The notes below the pieces were generated by a model. It was not told where the DNA came from. It searched no databases and saw only the letters and a program-made list of their open reading frames with translations. A stretch of DNA of 64,000 nucleotides from a virus, in the IMG/VR virus record IMGVR_UViG_3300009158_000035, positions 62,001-126,000 of that record. One strand, 5' to 3'. Shown here one piece after another: positions 17,861 through 28,058 of this stretch. Within the stretch, counting starts at the first letter, position 1. Each line of letters starts with the position of its first letter. The position numbers and the translations under genes are program-made.

Positions 17861-19852
17861 ATGAGCGTTACTCCCTGGGTACCTACTGTAACAAGAATCA
17901 GTGATGGTGACATCATCGATCAAGCTACACTAAACACCCCAATCGACCAGCTTACACAGAGAGATCAGCATCTGTATGATAAGTTCGCGCAACTATCCAA
18001 CAAAAGCGTGTTGGTGGTGACAGATCAGCCGATACACCCGAAAGCATCGTTCGCTACAGGAGAATTGTCTTTAGCGTATTATAAATCTGATAGTGATGGA
18101 GCGGGGCTAGCCAAAGGAACCACAGGATTTACTTCAAACTCCTCTTCATCTATGTTCACACCAAACACATCGAACTACTCGTTCGGTTTGGTGAAATCTG
18201 TCAATCCTCTGCAAAATACAGCAGATCTATTTATTGAAGGTTTGTGTGAGTTGGATGTAGCACTGAATGACTCTACACTAGGACTTATTCAAAAAGACGC
18301 TAATGGTGTAGTAGAAACTTTTGCTGTAGGGCCGTATTACCTATCTGCAAAGAGTCCTGGTAAAATCACAAGAGACCCCGCAGGTATTCCTGTCTATGTG
18401 GGTTACGCTATCAGCACCACCAAATTCATACTGCACACAAATGTCGATGAATTTTCGCAGTTCTTCATCAACTACAGGTTCCATATTTTGGATCGTGTGG
18501 CTGGGACGCCTGTGTATAACTCAGGAACAGCGACATGGACAATTACTAATGTAAATTTAAATGCATTAGGATGGGTGCCTGCTACTGGTAGTTTTCCCAC
18601 AGGCGCATTGTTCCGATATAATATACCGTCTGCAGACACAATGCAGACTTTAGATAATTATACTACTACCGCAGAGCAGCAGGAAGCAGCCGAGTTATCA
18701 AAAAACCTTCCTCCTATTCCAGCCAACTTTAATCAATTATATGTTAATGGGGTCTTGGCTAGATATAATGACCAGTATGATACCTTAGGTAGATATTCCA
18801 TAGACAGCTACGGAATATGGTGGTATTCCAATAAGCAGAATGAAGTGCCTTGGTCTCAGTCATATCCGACAACGTCTAATGCACCCGCTAACTGGGCAAG
18901 CATCAAGACAACTTTAGGTACCACATCTAGGGTTAATACATTCATAAGCTTCGCAAAGTTTAATCCAGCGCTACGCACACAATTGGTTAGCTCACTGGCT
19001 CCGATGACGTCGCCGGTAAGCAATTTTATCAAGTTTTATAGTAAAGATAATCCGACCCAGCAAGCACTTACAGGCGACCTGTTGGTAGATATAGACGCAC
19101 CTATTAGTGCAGTGGGCTATGCTGCCTCGACACTAGGTACACTTACAGATTACCCAACAGCTAGCACAGCCACATATACTGCAGGTAGGGCCTTGGCAGC
19201 GATGGCTTACTCTAAAACTGACGGGGCATTCAAGGCTGTTGTTACCCCCGTGGTATCTAAGCTCACAGGTACAAAAGGTATCGGTGTCACCGATACTGGA
19301 GCAGGTGTGTGGCAGATTAGTTATCTGTCAGAGGGGGCAGTGGGTTTAGTGGATTCTATTGAGCCAGTCAACGCTAGACTCGAGTTCCGAGGGCTATCAA
19401 GCTATCTAAAACTACCGGCGGTGTACACTACATCGTACGGCTTCGTAGGTAAAATTGTGTTACCTAAAGGCTATTTCACCGGCAAGGATCTATATATAGT
19501 GTTTCATTTATTTGGAGATGTGTCTGTAGCTTCTGGAGGCAACGGCAACGTCGCTATGACTTTTGAGTACTCAACAGTTTCAGCAATAAATGGAGCATAT
19601 CCTGTGATAGGTAGCACCTCAGTAGGTACGTTAGCTAGTCCTCCGGTGACTGCAACATTTTCAATGGGTACATATAACGCCTATACCTCCACCAAAGTTT
19701 CACCTAGTCTTTTGGTTATCCCTGGCGCGGCAGTCAGTGAAGATTCGATAGTTAATTTTAAGATAACTAGAGTGGCTCCGATCGCATCAGCTTATACAGG
19801 CAATATTGGAATACTTGCGACGTACTGGAGTATTCCTTCAGCCGCAACCTAA
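17861..19852 (+). CDS. Tail fibre/virion structural protein, 663 aa
   Basis: Probable fibre or baseplate-peripheral protein. The N-terminus (WVPTVTRISDGDIIDQATLN) is of the kind that begins many phage tip proteins; the rest is Ser/Thr/Tyr/Gly-rich beta sequence with no coiled coil. The C-terminal ~150 residues (from about GLSSYLKLPAVY) look like a jelly-roll-type domain with regular strands, possibly a receptor-binding head. It does not share the N-terminal domain of the five following proteins. Confidence 0.5.
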   Translation: MSVTPWVPTVTRISDGDIIDQATLNTPIDQLTQRDQHLYDKFAQLSNKSVLVVTDQPIHPKASFATGELSLAYYKSDSDGAGLAKGTTGFTSNSSSSMFTPNTSNYSFGLVKSVNPLQNTADLFIEGLCELDVALNDSTLGLIQKDANGVVETFAVGPYYLSAKSPGKITRDPAGIPVYVGYAISTTKFILHTNVDEFSQFFINYRFHILDRVAGTPVYNSGTATWTITNVNLNALGWVPATGSFPTGALFRYNIPSADTMQTLDNYTTTAEQQEAAELSKNLPPIPANFNQLYVNGVLARYNDQYDTLGRYSIDSYGIWWYSNKQNEVPWSQSYPTTSNAPANWASIKTTLGTTSRVNTFISFAKFNPALRTQLVSSLAPMTSPVSNFIKFYSKDNPTQQALTGDLLVDIDAPISAVGYAASTLGTLTDYPTASTATYTAGRALAAMAYSKTDGAFKAVVTPVVSKLTGTKGIGVTDTGAGVWQISYLSEGAVGLVDSIEPVNARLEFRGLSSYLKLPAVYTTSYGFVGKIVLPKGYFTGKDLYIVFHLFGDVSVASGGNGNVAMTFEYSTVSAINGAYPVIGSTSVGTLASPPVTATFSMGTYNAYTSTKVSPSLLVIPGAAVSEDSIVNFKITRVAPIASAYTGNIGILATYWSIPSAAT

Positions 19853-19858
19853 TTTTTT

Positions 19859-20746
19859 ATGCCGTGGATCGATAGTTTAGATTGGTCGAGTTTAAACAGC
19901 CTTCGTAGGTATCCATTACGAGAGGGTACAAGCGCCACCAGCACAGACGGGCTTTTCAACATACCTGACACCTTAATTGTTGACTTTACACTGTGTGCCA
20001 CCAGCACAGTCACAGACAGGTTCTACATATCTAAAATATTTAATAAACTGTCTTCGGTCAATATCGAGATAAGTAAATACGACAATGCTGCTGTAGTAGG
20101 GGCTATAAATATTGAAAAATCGACACATACTGAAGATCAAGACTATTACCTTACACCCACAGCTAGCTACGCAGGAGCGAACGGCAAAATAACTATAGGT
20201 ACTTTGAATGATTTGGTTACACAGCCTGTAGGTTTATTCATTTTTGAAAACACATCTACAGAATTTGAGCCTAGAACAATTATCCCTGGAATGGTAGGTC
20301 TTTCTAGGTTTGTATTTGTAGACTCCACGAATGGGGAATACTCCATGACAGGTGCAGTCACATTAACTTCCAGGAACAATCTACGCTTTTCATATACATC
20401 AGGAACGCCTTCAGTTATTCTTGATGCCGGCGACAATCTAGGTCTCAACAAAAAATGTACAAGCTACGTCCCGATTCAAAGTATTAATGGCGTGCTGCCT
20501 GACTCTGAAGGCAACATTAATTTGCTGGGGATAGACTGTATGAAAATTTCAAACAGTGTGCAGTATACGCTGGATATTACAGACACCTGCTGTACGCCGT
20601 GCTCAGGGTGCTCGGATCTTGAGACTTTAACTACTAGACTTACGTCTCTTGAAAATAAATTTTTAGATTTGAAGACCAGCTACTCAAACACAAATTTGCA
20701 GCTATCTACATACCTAACTACGGTAAACTCCAATTGCGCCTGCTAG
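19859..20746 (+). CDS. Fibre-family protein A, 295 aa (shared N-domain)
   Basis: First member of a five-protein family in this window. The N-terminal ~90 residues carry the shared pattern 'N-L-R-YPL...IPD-LIVD' (here LNSLRRYPLREG and FNIPDTLIVDFTL, then FYISKIF). A second shared block, INGVLPDSEGNINLLG, lies near residue 215. The C-terminus is distinctive: a Cys-rich segment (CCTPCSGC), then a predicted coiled coil (LETLTTRLTSLENKFLDLKT) and a terminal CAC. The coiled coil could trimerise or attach a fibre. Function is inferred from family and position. Confidence 0.5.
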   Translation: MPWIDSLDWSSLNSLRRYPLREGTSATSTDGLFNIPDTLIVDFTLCATSTVTDRFYISKIFNKLSSVNIEISKYDNAAVVGAINIEKSTHTEDQDYYLTPTASYAGANGKITIGTLNDLVTQPVGLFIFENTSTEFEPRTIIPGMVGLSRFVFVDSTNGEYSMTGAVTLTSRNNLRFSYTSGTPSVILDAGDNLGLNKKCTSYVPIQSINGVLPDSEGNINLLGIDCMKISNSVQYTLDITDTCCTPCSGCSDLETLTTRLTSLENKFLDLKTSYSNTNLQLSTYLTTVNSNCAC

Positions 20747-20762
20747 GGTTAACTGCTACAAT
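20734..20762 (+). promoter_or_regulatory. Promoter for 2418-aa fibre gene, nearly leaderless
   Basis: TTGCGC (20734-20739), 17-base spacer, TACAAT (20757-20762). The spacing and -35 match the promoter at 2259. The ATG at 20771 is only 9 bases after the -10 box, so the transcript would start at or next to the start codon. It overlaps the end of the preceding gene. Confidence 0.5.
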
Positions 20763-20770
20763 AACGTGAT

Positions 20771-23700
20771 ATGGCAGTTTTGGAGTATTTGACAGCTAAT
20801 AGTCTTATTGCGCACCCCTTTAAATCTAGAAAGGCGGGCCTCTCCAATCCGTACCCTATTGACGATAGCTGGTTCTACGACATCATATTCGTATCGTATT
20901 CTCCTACACTACGAAGCGTTTATATTTCCAGTATATCAAAATATGTTGGAGGACTGCAGATAATTTTTGCTGACAGCGAAACCTCCGCTCCTGCAGCTTC
21001 GGTATTTATAGCTGCGACAGATATCATCAACCATCACAGCAATAAAAATGTCTGTTTTGCGTCAGGAGGTGTCAGCGGCTCATACGCAGTTAAAGTTGTT
21101 CTAGGTCCCGGATTGCCTTCCGCTCCCAATTTCTCAGCTACATACACTAAAGCTGAAACAGAACTAGCTAACGCAGCTTTCATCTTATCTACTCCTAGAG
21201 TAACTAGTGTTAGCTTTAACGCATACTCAGGGGAAAAGGATAGTAACGGTGACTACACAATATACCCTGTAGCCACTATATACCCAGACTCAACGGCTCC
21301 CTCGAAGCTGCAACTGATGCATAACATCTCGTTTAAACAGGAAGCCAGTAATTATGTTGGGCTTTCTGTGATTGCTGGCGCCGGTGCAGGGCTGTATAAC
21401 GATTGTCCTGAAAAAGACCCCTCAGTCTATACAATAAACTCGGTAAGGCCCAATGCGTCAGGCTCTTTATTTTTAAACCCATCTACTTGCTACGCAGTAG
21501 AGCCTCTCACGTTAGCTTTAAAAGATTCGCTAACTGCAGCGCATCAATTAGATGACTACTATTCGTTCGCTGTGCATGACTCTCCTACGCAGATAACAAT
21601 GCGTGATGTGGTTGAGATAGACCATTCATTGGTATTCAAGAATTACTGCAAGCCTAAGTGTTCGCCTGAGACAATGAATGCTTTTGCGCACTATTTAAAC
21701 AGGGTAACTGATGGTGCTGCAGACTTAGATAAGATAGTGACCTCCAGTACAGAAACACGCGGCAAGGGCTATAGCGCAGACACAGAAGGCTCGTATATTT
21801 TTCATGTGGATGAAGGAGATTTTGGGGTTGACGACGCGCTCAACCCATTTTCTCGCTGTTTCGGTATAATCACAGTAAACAATGGGTTTCTAAAAAATTA
21901 TCATGAAGGTCGGACACTTCAGTTGCATATATCTGAAACAGATATTCAAAGCTATACCATAGCTAGAGTTATCGATACTAATACCGTGCAGGTCGCAGCA
22001 GGCACACCGCTACCAGTCATTCCCGCAGCAGATAAGTTGTTTTTTAAAGTTAATGACAATGGCGTCATCAGTAATTTAAATTGCGCAGCTCTGTCGTATA
22101 ACTCAAATTATGTAGCCAGAACAAAACCATATTTTGAGGTGAAATACGCCACGAGTGATAGCTATTCAGCTACAGGTGTACCATTGTCTTTATTAGCTGT
22201 AGCTGTCATACTATACAACCCATCCACGACATTGCCCAATCTAAAGGTTGTATTCACACCTTCCTCAAAGCTGTCATTGCTGGGCTACGTTAAAGTACGT
22301 AATGGTGGGATAACTACAAGTCTGGTTGCCCCCGCTTATATAGAAACAAAACTAGCCTGCCATGGTCATGCCTATGTCGAAGCCATATATTCTATAGGTT
22401 GCGGTGTAACAGGAGGCACACTGAGCATAGCGGTCTCTGACATAACAGATGCCGCCTCGCCCGTTTTGCTTGGCGGTCCTTACAATATATTTAACATTAC
22501 AGGGGCAGAGTGTACACCGGCTACACCGGATGTGCTTCACACATACCTGATAAAGCAAACTACTGACGAATACGGCAGCTTGTTTGAAGGTGTAGAGTTG
22601 CTACCTATTGAAAATACTGCAGGTCCCTCGTTGGTAGGCAATGCTCCTGACTGGTTGCTGTATAACAATAACTACGTCGTCGTGGACCCTCCAGATAGAA
22701 AAGCGGTACGTCTCACGACAAGTGCAGTACCTTTAGCTGCAGCAATCAATAGTGCTCTGTATACGTTGAGCTATAAAGTGACTGATTCTTTAGGGGCCTA
22801 TGTATACTATCAGATTTTTATAGACTTTGTGGCTAAGCCTGTAATAGCTGCACCATCAGTATATACAGCAAATACACCTTTATCTATAAAACTGACCGAC
22901 ATATACACTTCTACCGCCTCATTGTTCACCATTGCCGCAAATAACATGGTGGCTCTGTCTAGTCTAACTAAGCAAACGGATTACACCTACAATGTGACAG
23001 TTGGGGATACTTCCCCAGTCCCATTGTATGAAGCACTAGGCCTCAATGTAGATACAACTAACGGTAAAGTATACGGCACGTTAAATCCAACACTACCCAA
23101 AGGTAGCACATACCAACTCAATATTTTTGCTACGAACCCTGCAGGTACAGATGTAGCTACGGTATTTTTACATATTGTGTCCGATATTGCTCCAGAGCTA
23201 GCTCTAGCTAATCCTGAGCAAACTACATACGAAATAGATAATGCTACGATATACGCAAACATAGTTCCGCTTGTAGCTACAAACCCGCCGATATTTAAAT
23301 ACACACTGATTGAAGGTGTATTACCTACAGGCCTCAGATTCAATGAAGCTACAGGCGCAATATCAGGTAAATTAACTGAGCAGCAGGCTGGAGAAAAAAC
23401 TATCTCGGTGATTGCAGCTAACGGGTATGGTGCGTCCAATTCGGTAACTTTCACGATCAGTTATCCCACGATACTTACGCCACCCACATTTATAACTCCA
23501 GTAGCTCCTGCACAATTTACAGCCAGCATCTATTCAGATTACCCAGAGGCGTCTCCATTATTTACAGCCACGGCTACAGGAGGAGGCACATTAACTTACA
23601 GTTCCTCAGTTTTGCCTCCAGGATTTACATTAGATACAGCTTCCGGAAAATTCTACGGCAAACTGCTTTCTTCGGCTTATCCTGCAAACTACAATTCAGT

Positions 23701-26700
23701 AGCTTCCGTTGTAAAGTATACGATACAGTTATCCGTCAGTAACACAATAGGGTACGCTGTAATAGATGTATTGGTTACGTTTAGTACCATAGACACTCCG
23801 ATAATAACTAATTTACCTTCAAAATTAACGGTCATAAAGGACAGAGTATATGATACGGTTAATCCGTTATATAAGTTAACAGCCACAAACGGTCCAATTT
23901 TTTTCTTGGATACTGCGTCAGGCTTACCTACTCACACACTACCTCCAGGGCTGACCATAACAACCTCTGGAAGTATAATTGGGACAGTGCTCAGCTCAAC
24001 TGCAGTAGCTGGAGATTACACTACCACAATAACAGGCTATAACTATAGGCCCACGACCACATATGGGTCACCTGGAGCTGGGCCTCCCGCTACTTGCGTT
24101 TTTGAAGTATTGTATACGTTTACCAAGCCAGCCAATTCATCAGTGTATTCGCTGACGGTCAATACCCCAATTTCCCCTATAGCTGTTGGTGTTTGCGGCG
24201 TTATAGGTGAGATACGCCCAGTTAATTCAATTACAGCCTCAGCCTTACCTATAGGTTTAACGTTAAATAATGCAACTGCTTCCTCAGCAGTGGGGACAGG
24301 GTTGACCCAAACAATTACAGGCACCCCATCAGTCATAGGTTCAACTACCTGTTTATTGACTTCTACGTCAGCCTCAAAAGGAACCACAACGCGCTATATA
24401 ATACTCAACGTAGTAACTAAAACCTACTCAGTGAGCGGCACTATTAAAGATAGCGGTACGTCCGCAGCTATAGCCGGTGTAACAGTAAGTTTAGATAACA
24501 AATCTGTGAACACAGACATCGCTGGCAAATATACGATTACAGGACTTATAACCGGTACAGCCTATAAAATATCTGCAGCTAAGACAGGATACTTTTTTGC
24601 AGGCTCTCCAAAAACCTTCAGTGTATCTGTAGCGGATGTTGTAGTTGATTTCACCGGCACTACAGGGTTTAGGCAAGTCACAGGACGCATAACTACTGCA
24701 GCTCCTGCAGCGGTACCTAACATTTCGGTCACCGACGGAATAAGTACAGCTAACACAGACGGCTCAGGTAATTACTCACTTACAATTTCTTCCGCAGCAA
24801 CTACTATAACCCCGCTATCTACTACGTATGTATTCTCTCCGAGCTACAAACTGCTTGCCGGCTCCTCATTAAACACCACTGCAGATTTTACAGCCACGTA
24901 TGTAGGACTATTGCCAGCTGTTTCAAACCTAGCACTCACCACAGGCAATACAACACTTAAATTGTCTTTTAATGTATTAACTTCAAATATCCCATACATA
25001 AGCAAATTTGAATACAACTATAACAATAATGGCTGGGTCGCTTTCACACCTACAGCAGGTACACCTGTAGGTCAGTATACACCATACAGCTATACTATTA
25101 CAGGATTAACAAACGGAACATTTTACAATGTGTCTGTGCGGGCAGTAAGTACCGCTAATGCCTCAGGGGCCGTAACCTCAACGGCAGGCATACCAATATC
25201 CATCGCTTCCGCACCGGTATTAGCTGTGCGTCCAAGTGATGCCAGTCTTAATTTAAGTATCACAGGTGTATCGTTAGGTGGGGGATCGTTTTTAAGATAC
25301 GATTATAGTACAGATAATAAAGTTAACTGGTTGCCTGTACCTGCCCCTAGCTACAGCATATCATCGCAGACATCTGCAGGTAACCCTCAATTAGCTAATG
25401 GTACAACCTACACAGTATATGTGCGTGCAGTTACGTTAAGTGGAGGTACGCAACTAGCGGGAACCGCCAGCGGAGGTGTTTCTGCCACGCCCCAAAAACC
25501 TGCAGCTGCTCCCACCATAGTCACAATCACTCCAGCTAGTGCGCAGTTGGGACTAACCAACATAACACTACCTACAGGCACACTCGCATCTGCAGTTAAT
25601 AGATATGAATATGATGTTGATAATCATGAACAATGGTCAGCAGTACTACTAGGTCCCGGAGCGGTCGACACAAACTGGGCAAAAATAATATTCAATGAGA
25701 CGTATGGAGGACAAACATTGCTATATTCTGGGCGTCCCACGGTGACAGGCAGCATCAATGGTACCACGCTAGCTACATACAATCTCCCTACAGCTATAAC
25801 CAAAGACAATACAAACAATTTTTATATTGCAGATACAGCCAATCATGTCATTAGAAAAATATCATCTACAGGTGTTGTAACTACGTTTGCAGGAACTGTG
25901 GGTGTGTCCGGCACAACTGACGGTGTAGGCGCCGCAGCCAGGTTTAATTCTCCGCAAGGGATATGTACAGACGGAGTAACTATGTTGTTCGTGGCAGATA
26001 CAGGCAACCATACAATCAGGAGAATAACTTTGTCAGGTACGTTGGCTGGTACAGTTGTGACGTTATCCGGCAAGGCCGGTGTAGCAGGCATGACCAATGG
26101 AGCAAATACAGTTGCGCTATATAATAGCCCCACAGGCATGCACTATTATGGTGGCATAATATACCTAGCAGATACAGGCAACAATCAAATACGTAAAGTA
26201 GGTACTACTGGATTCGCTGCGCTCCTTTCAGGGAGTAGTACAGGGGCAGCAGGAAGCGCAGAAAGCACTACCGTAAATACAGACGTATCATTTTCTTCTC
26301 CCAGAGGCGTACATATGGTCCCGCCATTTCTATATGTCGCAGATACAGGTAATAACAAGATACGCAAACTACTCTACACTGTAGGTAGATCTTTTAATGC
26401 AAATGGCTATGCAGGCTCACCAACCAATGCAGCCGGATCTGCCGACACCACATTATCGCCGCCGATCCTTCCGGCCACCACCCCTGACCCGCTTACAGCC
26501 ACGTTTAATCAGCCTATGGCAGTAGCTGGAGATGCGTCAGCTATATATGTTGCAGATTATGGGAATAATACAATTAGAAAAATATACATCTCAGGTACTT
26601 TGGTAGGTACAGTAACTACACTTTGTGGTGTTGCTGGGGCCCCTGGGTCGGATGATGGCTCGGGCAGCTCTGCACTATTTAACGGACCTACGAGCATGGT

Positions 26701-28027
26701 TCTAGGTTCAGGAACACTAGCAAATAATTTGTTTGTTTTAGAAAAATGGAACAATACTGTACGTAAAATCAGTACTACCGGACCTATCCTAGTTAATGGT
26801 AAATCTTACTCTGTGAGGGTGCGTTTAGTGACTGCTGTGGGGCCTGGCGCACCATCAAATAGCTACAGATCTATACCTGGTACAGTACCTTCAGCTCCTC
26901 AAAATGTAAGTCTTGCTGTTGCAGATAAGAGTATAATCGTATCTTATACCGATCCTGCAAATAATGGAGGTTACCCTATAGGTGCGTATTTCTACATGAT
27001 CTCTACCGTGGCAGGTAGTTTTCTTGCTGGAGTTGTGACGCTACCGAACAATTCAGTCATAACAGGATTAACTAACGGGACAACTTACTACGTCCGAATC
27101 GCTGCGCAGAATGCAATAGGTATAGGTGCATGGGCAGATGCTCCGGCCGGCGCCATTCCTGCACCAAGACCTACGCTACCTAGCTATACTTTGACGCCAG
27201 GAAATACGCAGTTCACATTTTCAAACATCAAACAAACTACAGGCTCACCTGCTGTAACGCAATACCAATACTCTGTAGACTCGTCAGGTATATGGTCTAT
27301 TTTGCCTGCTAATAATATAATCACACAAACATATCTATATGATGCTGTATCAGGCAAAACTTCAGGAGCAGCAACTTTTATCAACGGTACAAGCTATGAC
27401 ATAAGTCTTAGAGGAACTAACACCGCAGGCCCAGGCCCCGGCGAAACATCGGTAGGTGTTGCTCCAGGAGCTCAAGCAGGTGCAGTAGTTTCACCCGTAG
27501 CTTACACAGGAGCAACTTTTACCGGAGCTATCGCTGGCAATATATTGACGGTAACAAATGTGACTAGTGGTGTAATTGTTGTAGGTGAAGCACTGACAGG
27601 TACAAATGTAGCCACAGGTACTACTATAGTGAACCAGCTAAGTATAGCTGCAGGTTATGCGGCAGGTAATCGCGGGACATATACAGTGTCTGTGACTAAG
27701 ACAGTAGCCGCAACCACAATCACGGCGACATTAGCGAAAAGTATAATCGTAACCTTTTCCCCTCCAACATACACTGGAGGATTTAGTGTAGTTAATTATG
27801 AGTACAGCGCAGTCACACCATCTACAGCGGCTGATGCATGGGTGGCTAGAAGTGATTTTGGTGTCGGTGTCCTTAATGCAAGCAGCCCTATAGTAATAAA
27901 TAAAACTTCTGCTGGAGCAGCTTTGGTCACAAACACAAGCTATACTGTAAAGATAAGAGCGGTGACAGGCTTCTCCGCAGCACCCAAAGGTGCGACGTCA
28001 TCCACAATGACTGTAGTAGCTAAGTAA
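20771..28027 (+). CDS. Giant mosaic tail fibre/adhesin, 2418 aa
   Basis: Longest gene in the window; probably the main host-contact fibre. Order of visible domains: family N-domain (1-~90), unassigned part to ~680, about five Ig-like He_PIG-type modules (~690-1210; repeated 'LP-GL....TG-I-G', e.g. LPTGLRFNEATGAISGKL), two carboxypeptidase-regulatory-like modules (~1215-1378; e.g. VSGTIKDSGTSAAIAGVTV), then Fn3 domains to the C-terminus. One Fn3 domain is split by six NHL-type repeats (~1670-2007; IADTANHVIRK, VADTGNHTIRR, LADTGNNQIRK, VADTGNNKIRK, VADYGNNTIRK and a weaker LEKWNNTVRK). The last Fn3 (~2235-2418) carries a second insert. No signal peptide or membrane segment. It has its own promoter. 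Confidence 0.7.
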   Translation: MAVLEYLTANSLIAHPFKSRKAGLSNPYPIDDSWFYDIIFVSYSPTLRSVYISSISKYVGGLQIIFADSETSAPAASVFIAATDIINHHSNKNVCFASGGVSGSYAVKVVLGPGLPSAPNFSATYTKAETELANAAFILSTPRVTSVSFNAYSGEKDSNGDYTIYPVATIYPDSTAPSKLQLMHNISFKQEASNYVGLSVIAGAGAGLYNDCPEKDPSVYTINSVRPNASGSLFLNPSTCYAVEPLTLALKDSLTAAHQLDDYYSFAVHDSPTQITMRDVVEIDHSLVFKNYCKPKCSPETMNAFAHYLNRVTDGAADLDKIVTSSTETRGKGYSADTEGSYIFHVDEGDFGVDDALNPFSRCFGIITVNNGFLKNYHEGRTLQLHISETDIQSYTIARVIDTNTVQVAAGTPLPVIPAADKLFFKVNDNGVISNLNCAALSYNSNYVARTKPYFEVKYATSDSYSATGVPLSLLAVAVILYNPSTTLPNLKVVFTPSSKLSLLGYVKVRNGGITTSLVAPAYIETKLACHGHAYVEAIYSIGCGVTGGTLSIAVSDITDAASPVLLGGPYNIFNITGAECTPATPDVLHTYLIKQTTDEYGSLFEGVELLPIENTAGPSLVGNAPDWLLYNNNYVVVDPPDRKAVRLTTSAVPLAAAINSALYTLSYKVTDSLGAYVYYQIFIDFVAKPVIAAPSVYTANTPLSIKLTDIYTSTASLFTIAANNMVALSSLTKQTDYTYNVTVGDTSPVPLYEALGLNVDTTNGKVYGTLNPTLPKGSTYQLNIFATNPAGTDVATVFLHIVSDIAPELALANPEQTTYEIDNATIYANIVPLVATNPPIFKYTLIEGVLPTGLRFNEATGAISGKLTEQQAGEKTISVIAANGYGASNSVTFTISYPTILTPPTFITPVAPAQFTASIYSDYPEASPLFTATATGGGTLTYSSSVLPPGFTLDTASGKFYGKLLSSAYPANYNSVASVVKYTIQLSVSNTIGYAVIDVLVTFSTIDTPIITNLPSKLTVIKDRVYDTVNPLYKLTATNGPIFFLDTASGLPTHTLPPGLTITTSGSIIGTVLSSTAVAGDYTTTITGYNYRPTTTYGSPGAGPPATCVFEVLYTFTKPANSSVYSLTVNTPISPIAVGVCGVIGEIRPVNSITASALPIGLTLNNATASSAVGTGLTQTITGTPSVIGSTTCLLTSTSASKGTTTRYIILNVVTKTYSVSGTIKDSGTSAAIAGVTVSLDNKSVNTDIAGKYTITGLITGTAYKISAAKTGYFFAGSPKTFSVSVADVVVDFTGTTGFRQVTGRITTAAPAAVPNISVTDGISTANTDGSGNYSLTISSAATTITPLSTTYVFSPSYKLLAGSSLNTTADFTATYVGLLPAVSNLALTTGNTTLKLSFNVLTSNIPYISKFEYNYNNNGWVAFTPTAGTPVGQYTPYSYTITGLTNGTFYNVSVRAVSTANASGAVTSTAGIPISIASAPVLAVRPSDASLNLSITGVSLGGGSFLRYDYSTDNKVNWLPVPAPSYSISSQTSAGNPQLANGTTYTVYVRAVTLSGGTQLAGTASGGVSATPQKPAAAPTIVTITPASAQLGLTNITLPTGTLASAVNRYEYDVDNHEQWSAVLLGPGAVDTNWAKIIFNETYGGQTLLYSGRPTVTGSINGTTLATYNLPTAITKDNTNNFYIADTANHVIRKISSTGVVTTFAGTVGVSGTTDGVGAAARFNSPQGICTDGVTMLFVADTGNHTIRRITLSGTLAGTVVTLSGKAGVAGMTNGANTVALYNSPTGMHYYGGIIYLADTGNNQIRKVGTTGFAALLSGSSTGAAGSAESTTVNTDVSFSSPRGVHMVPPFLYVADTGNNKIRKLLYTVGRSFNANGYAGSPTNAAGSADTTLSPPILPATTPDPLTATFNQPMAVAGDASAIYVADYGNNTIRKIYISGTLVGTVTTLCGVAGAPGSDDGSGSSALFNGPTSMVLGSGTLANNLFVLEKWNNTVRKISTTGPILVNGKSYSVRVRLVTAVGPGAPSNSYRSIPGTVPSAPQNVSLAVADKSIIVSYTDPANNGGYPIGAYFYMISTVAGSFLAGVVTLPNNSVITGLTNGTTYYVRIAAQNAIGIGAWADAPAGAIPAPRPTLPSYTLTPGNTQFTFSNIKQTTGSPAVTQYQYSVDSSGIWSILPANNIITQTYLYDAVSGKTSGAATFINGTSYDISLRGTNTAGPGPGETSVGVAPGAQAGAVVSPVAYTGATFTGAIAGNILTVTNVTSGVIVVGEALTGTNVATGTTIVNQLSIAAGYAAGNRGTYTVSVTKTVAATTITATLAKSIIVTFSPPTYTGGFSVVNYEYSAVTPSTAADAWVARSDFGVGVLNASSPIVINKTSAGAALVTNTSYTVKIRAVTGFSAAPKGATSSTMTVVAK

Positions 28028-28058
28028 TGAATTACGACATCATCAAAAATAATTACTT

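Noticed and set aside
24061-24400. Alternate minus-strand ORF inside the fibre gene
   Set aside because: Produced by the biased Thr/Val/Ser codons of the fibre; no start context or neighbour support.
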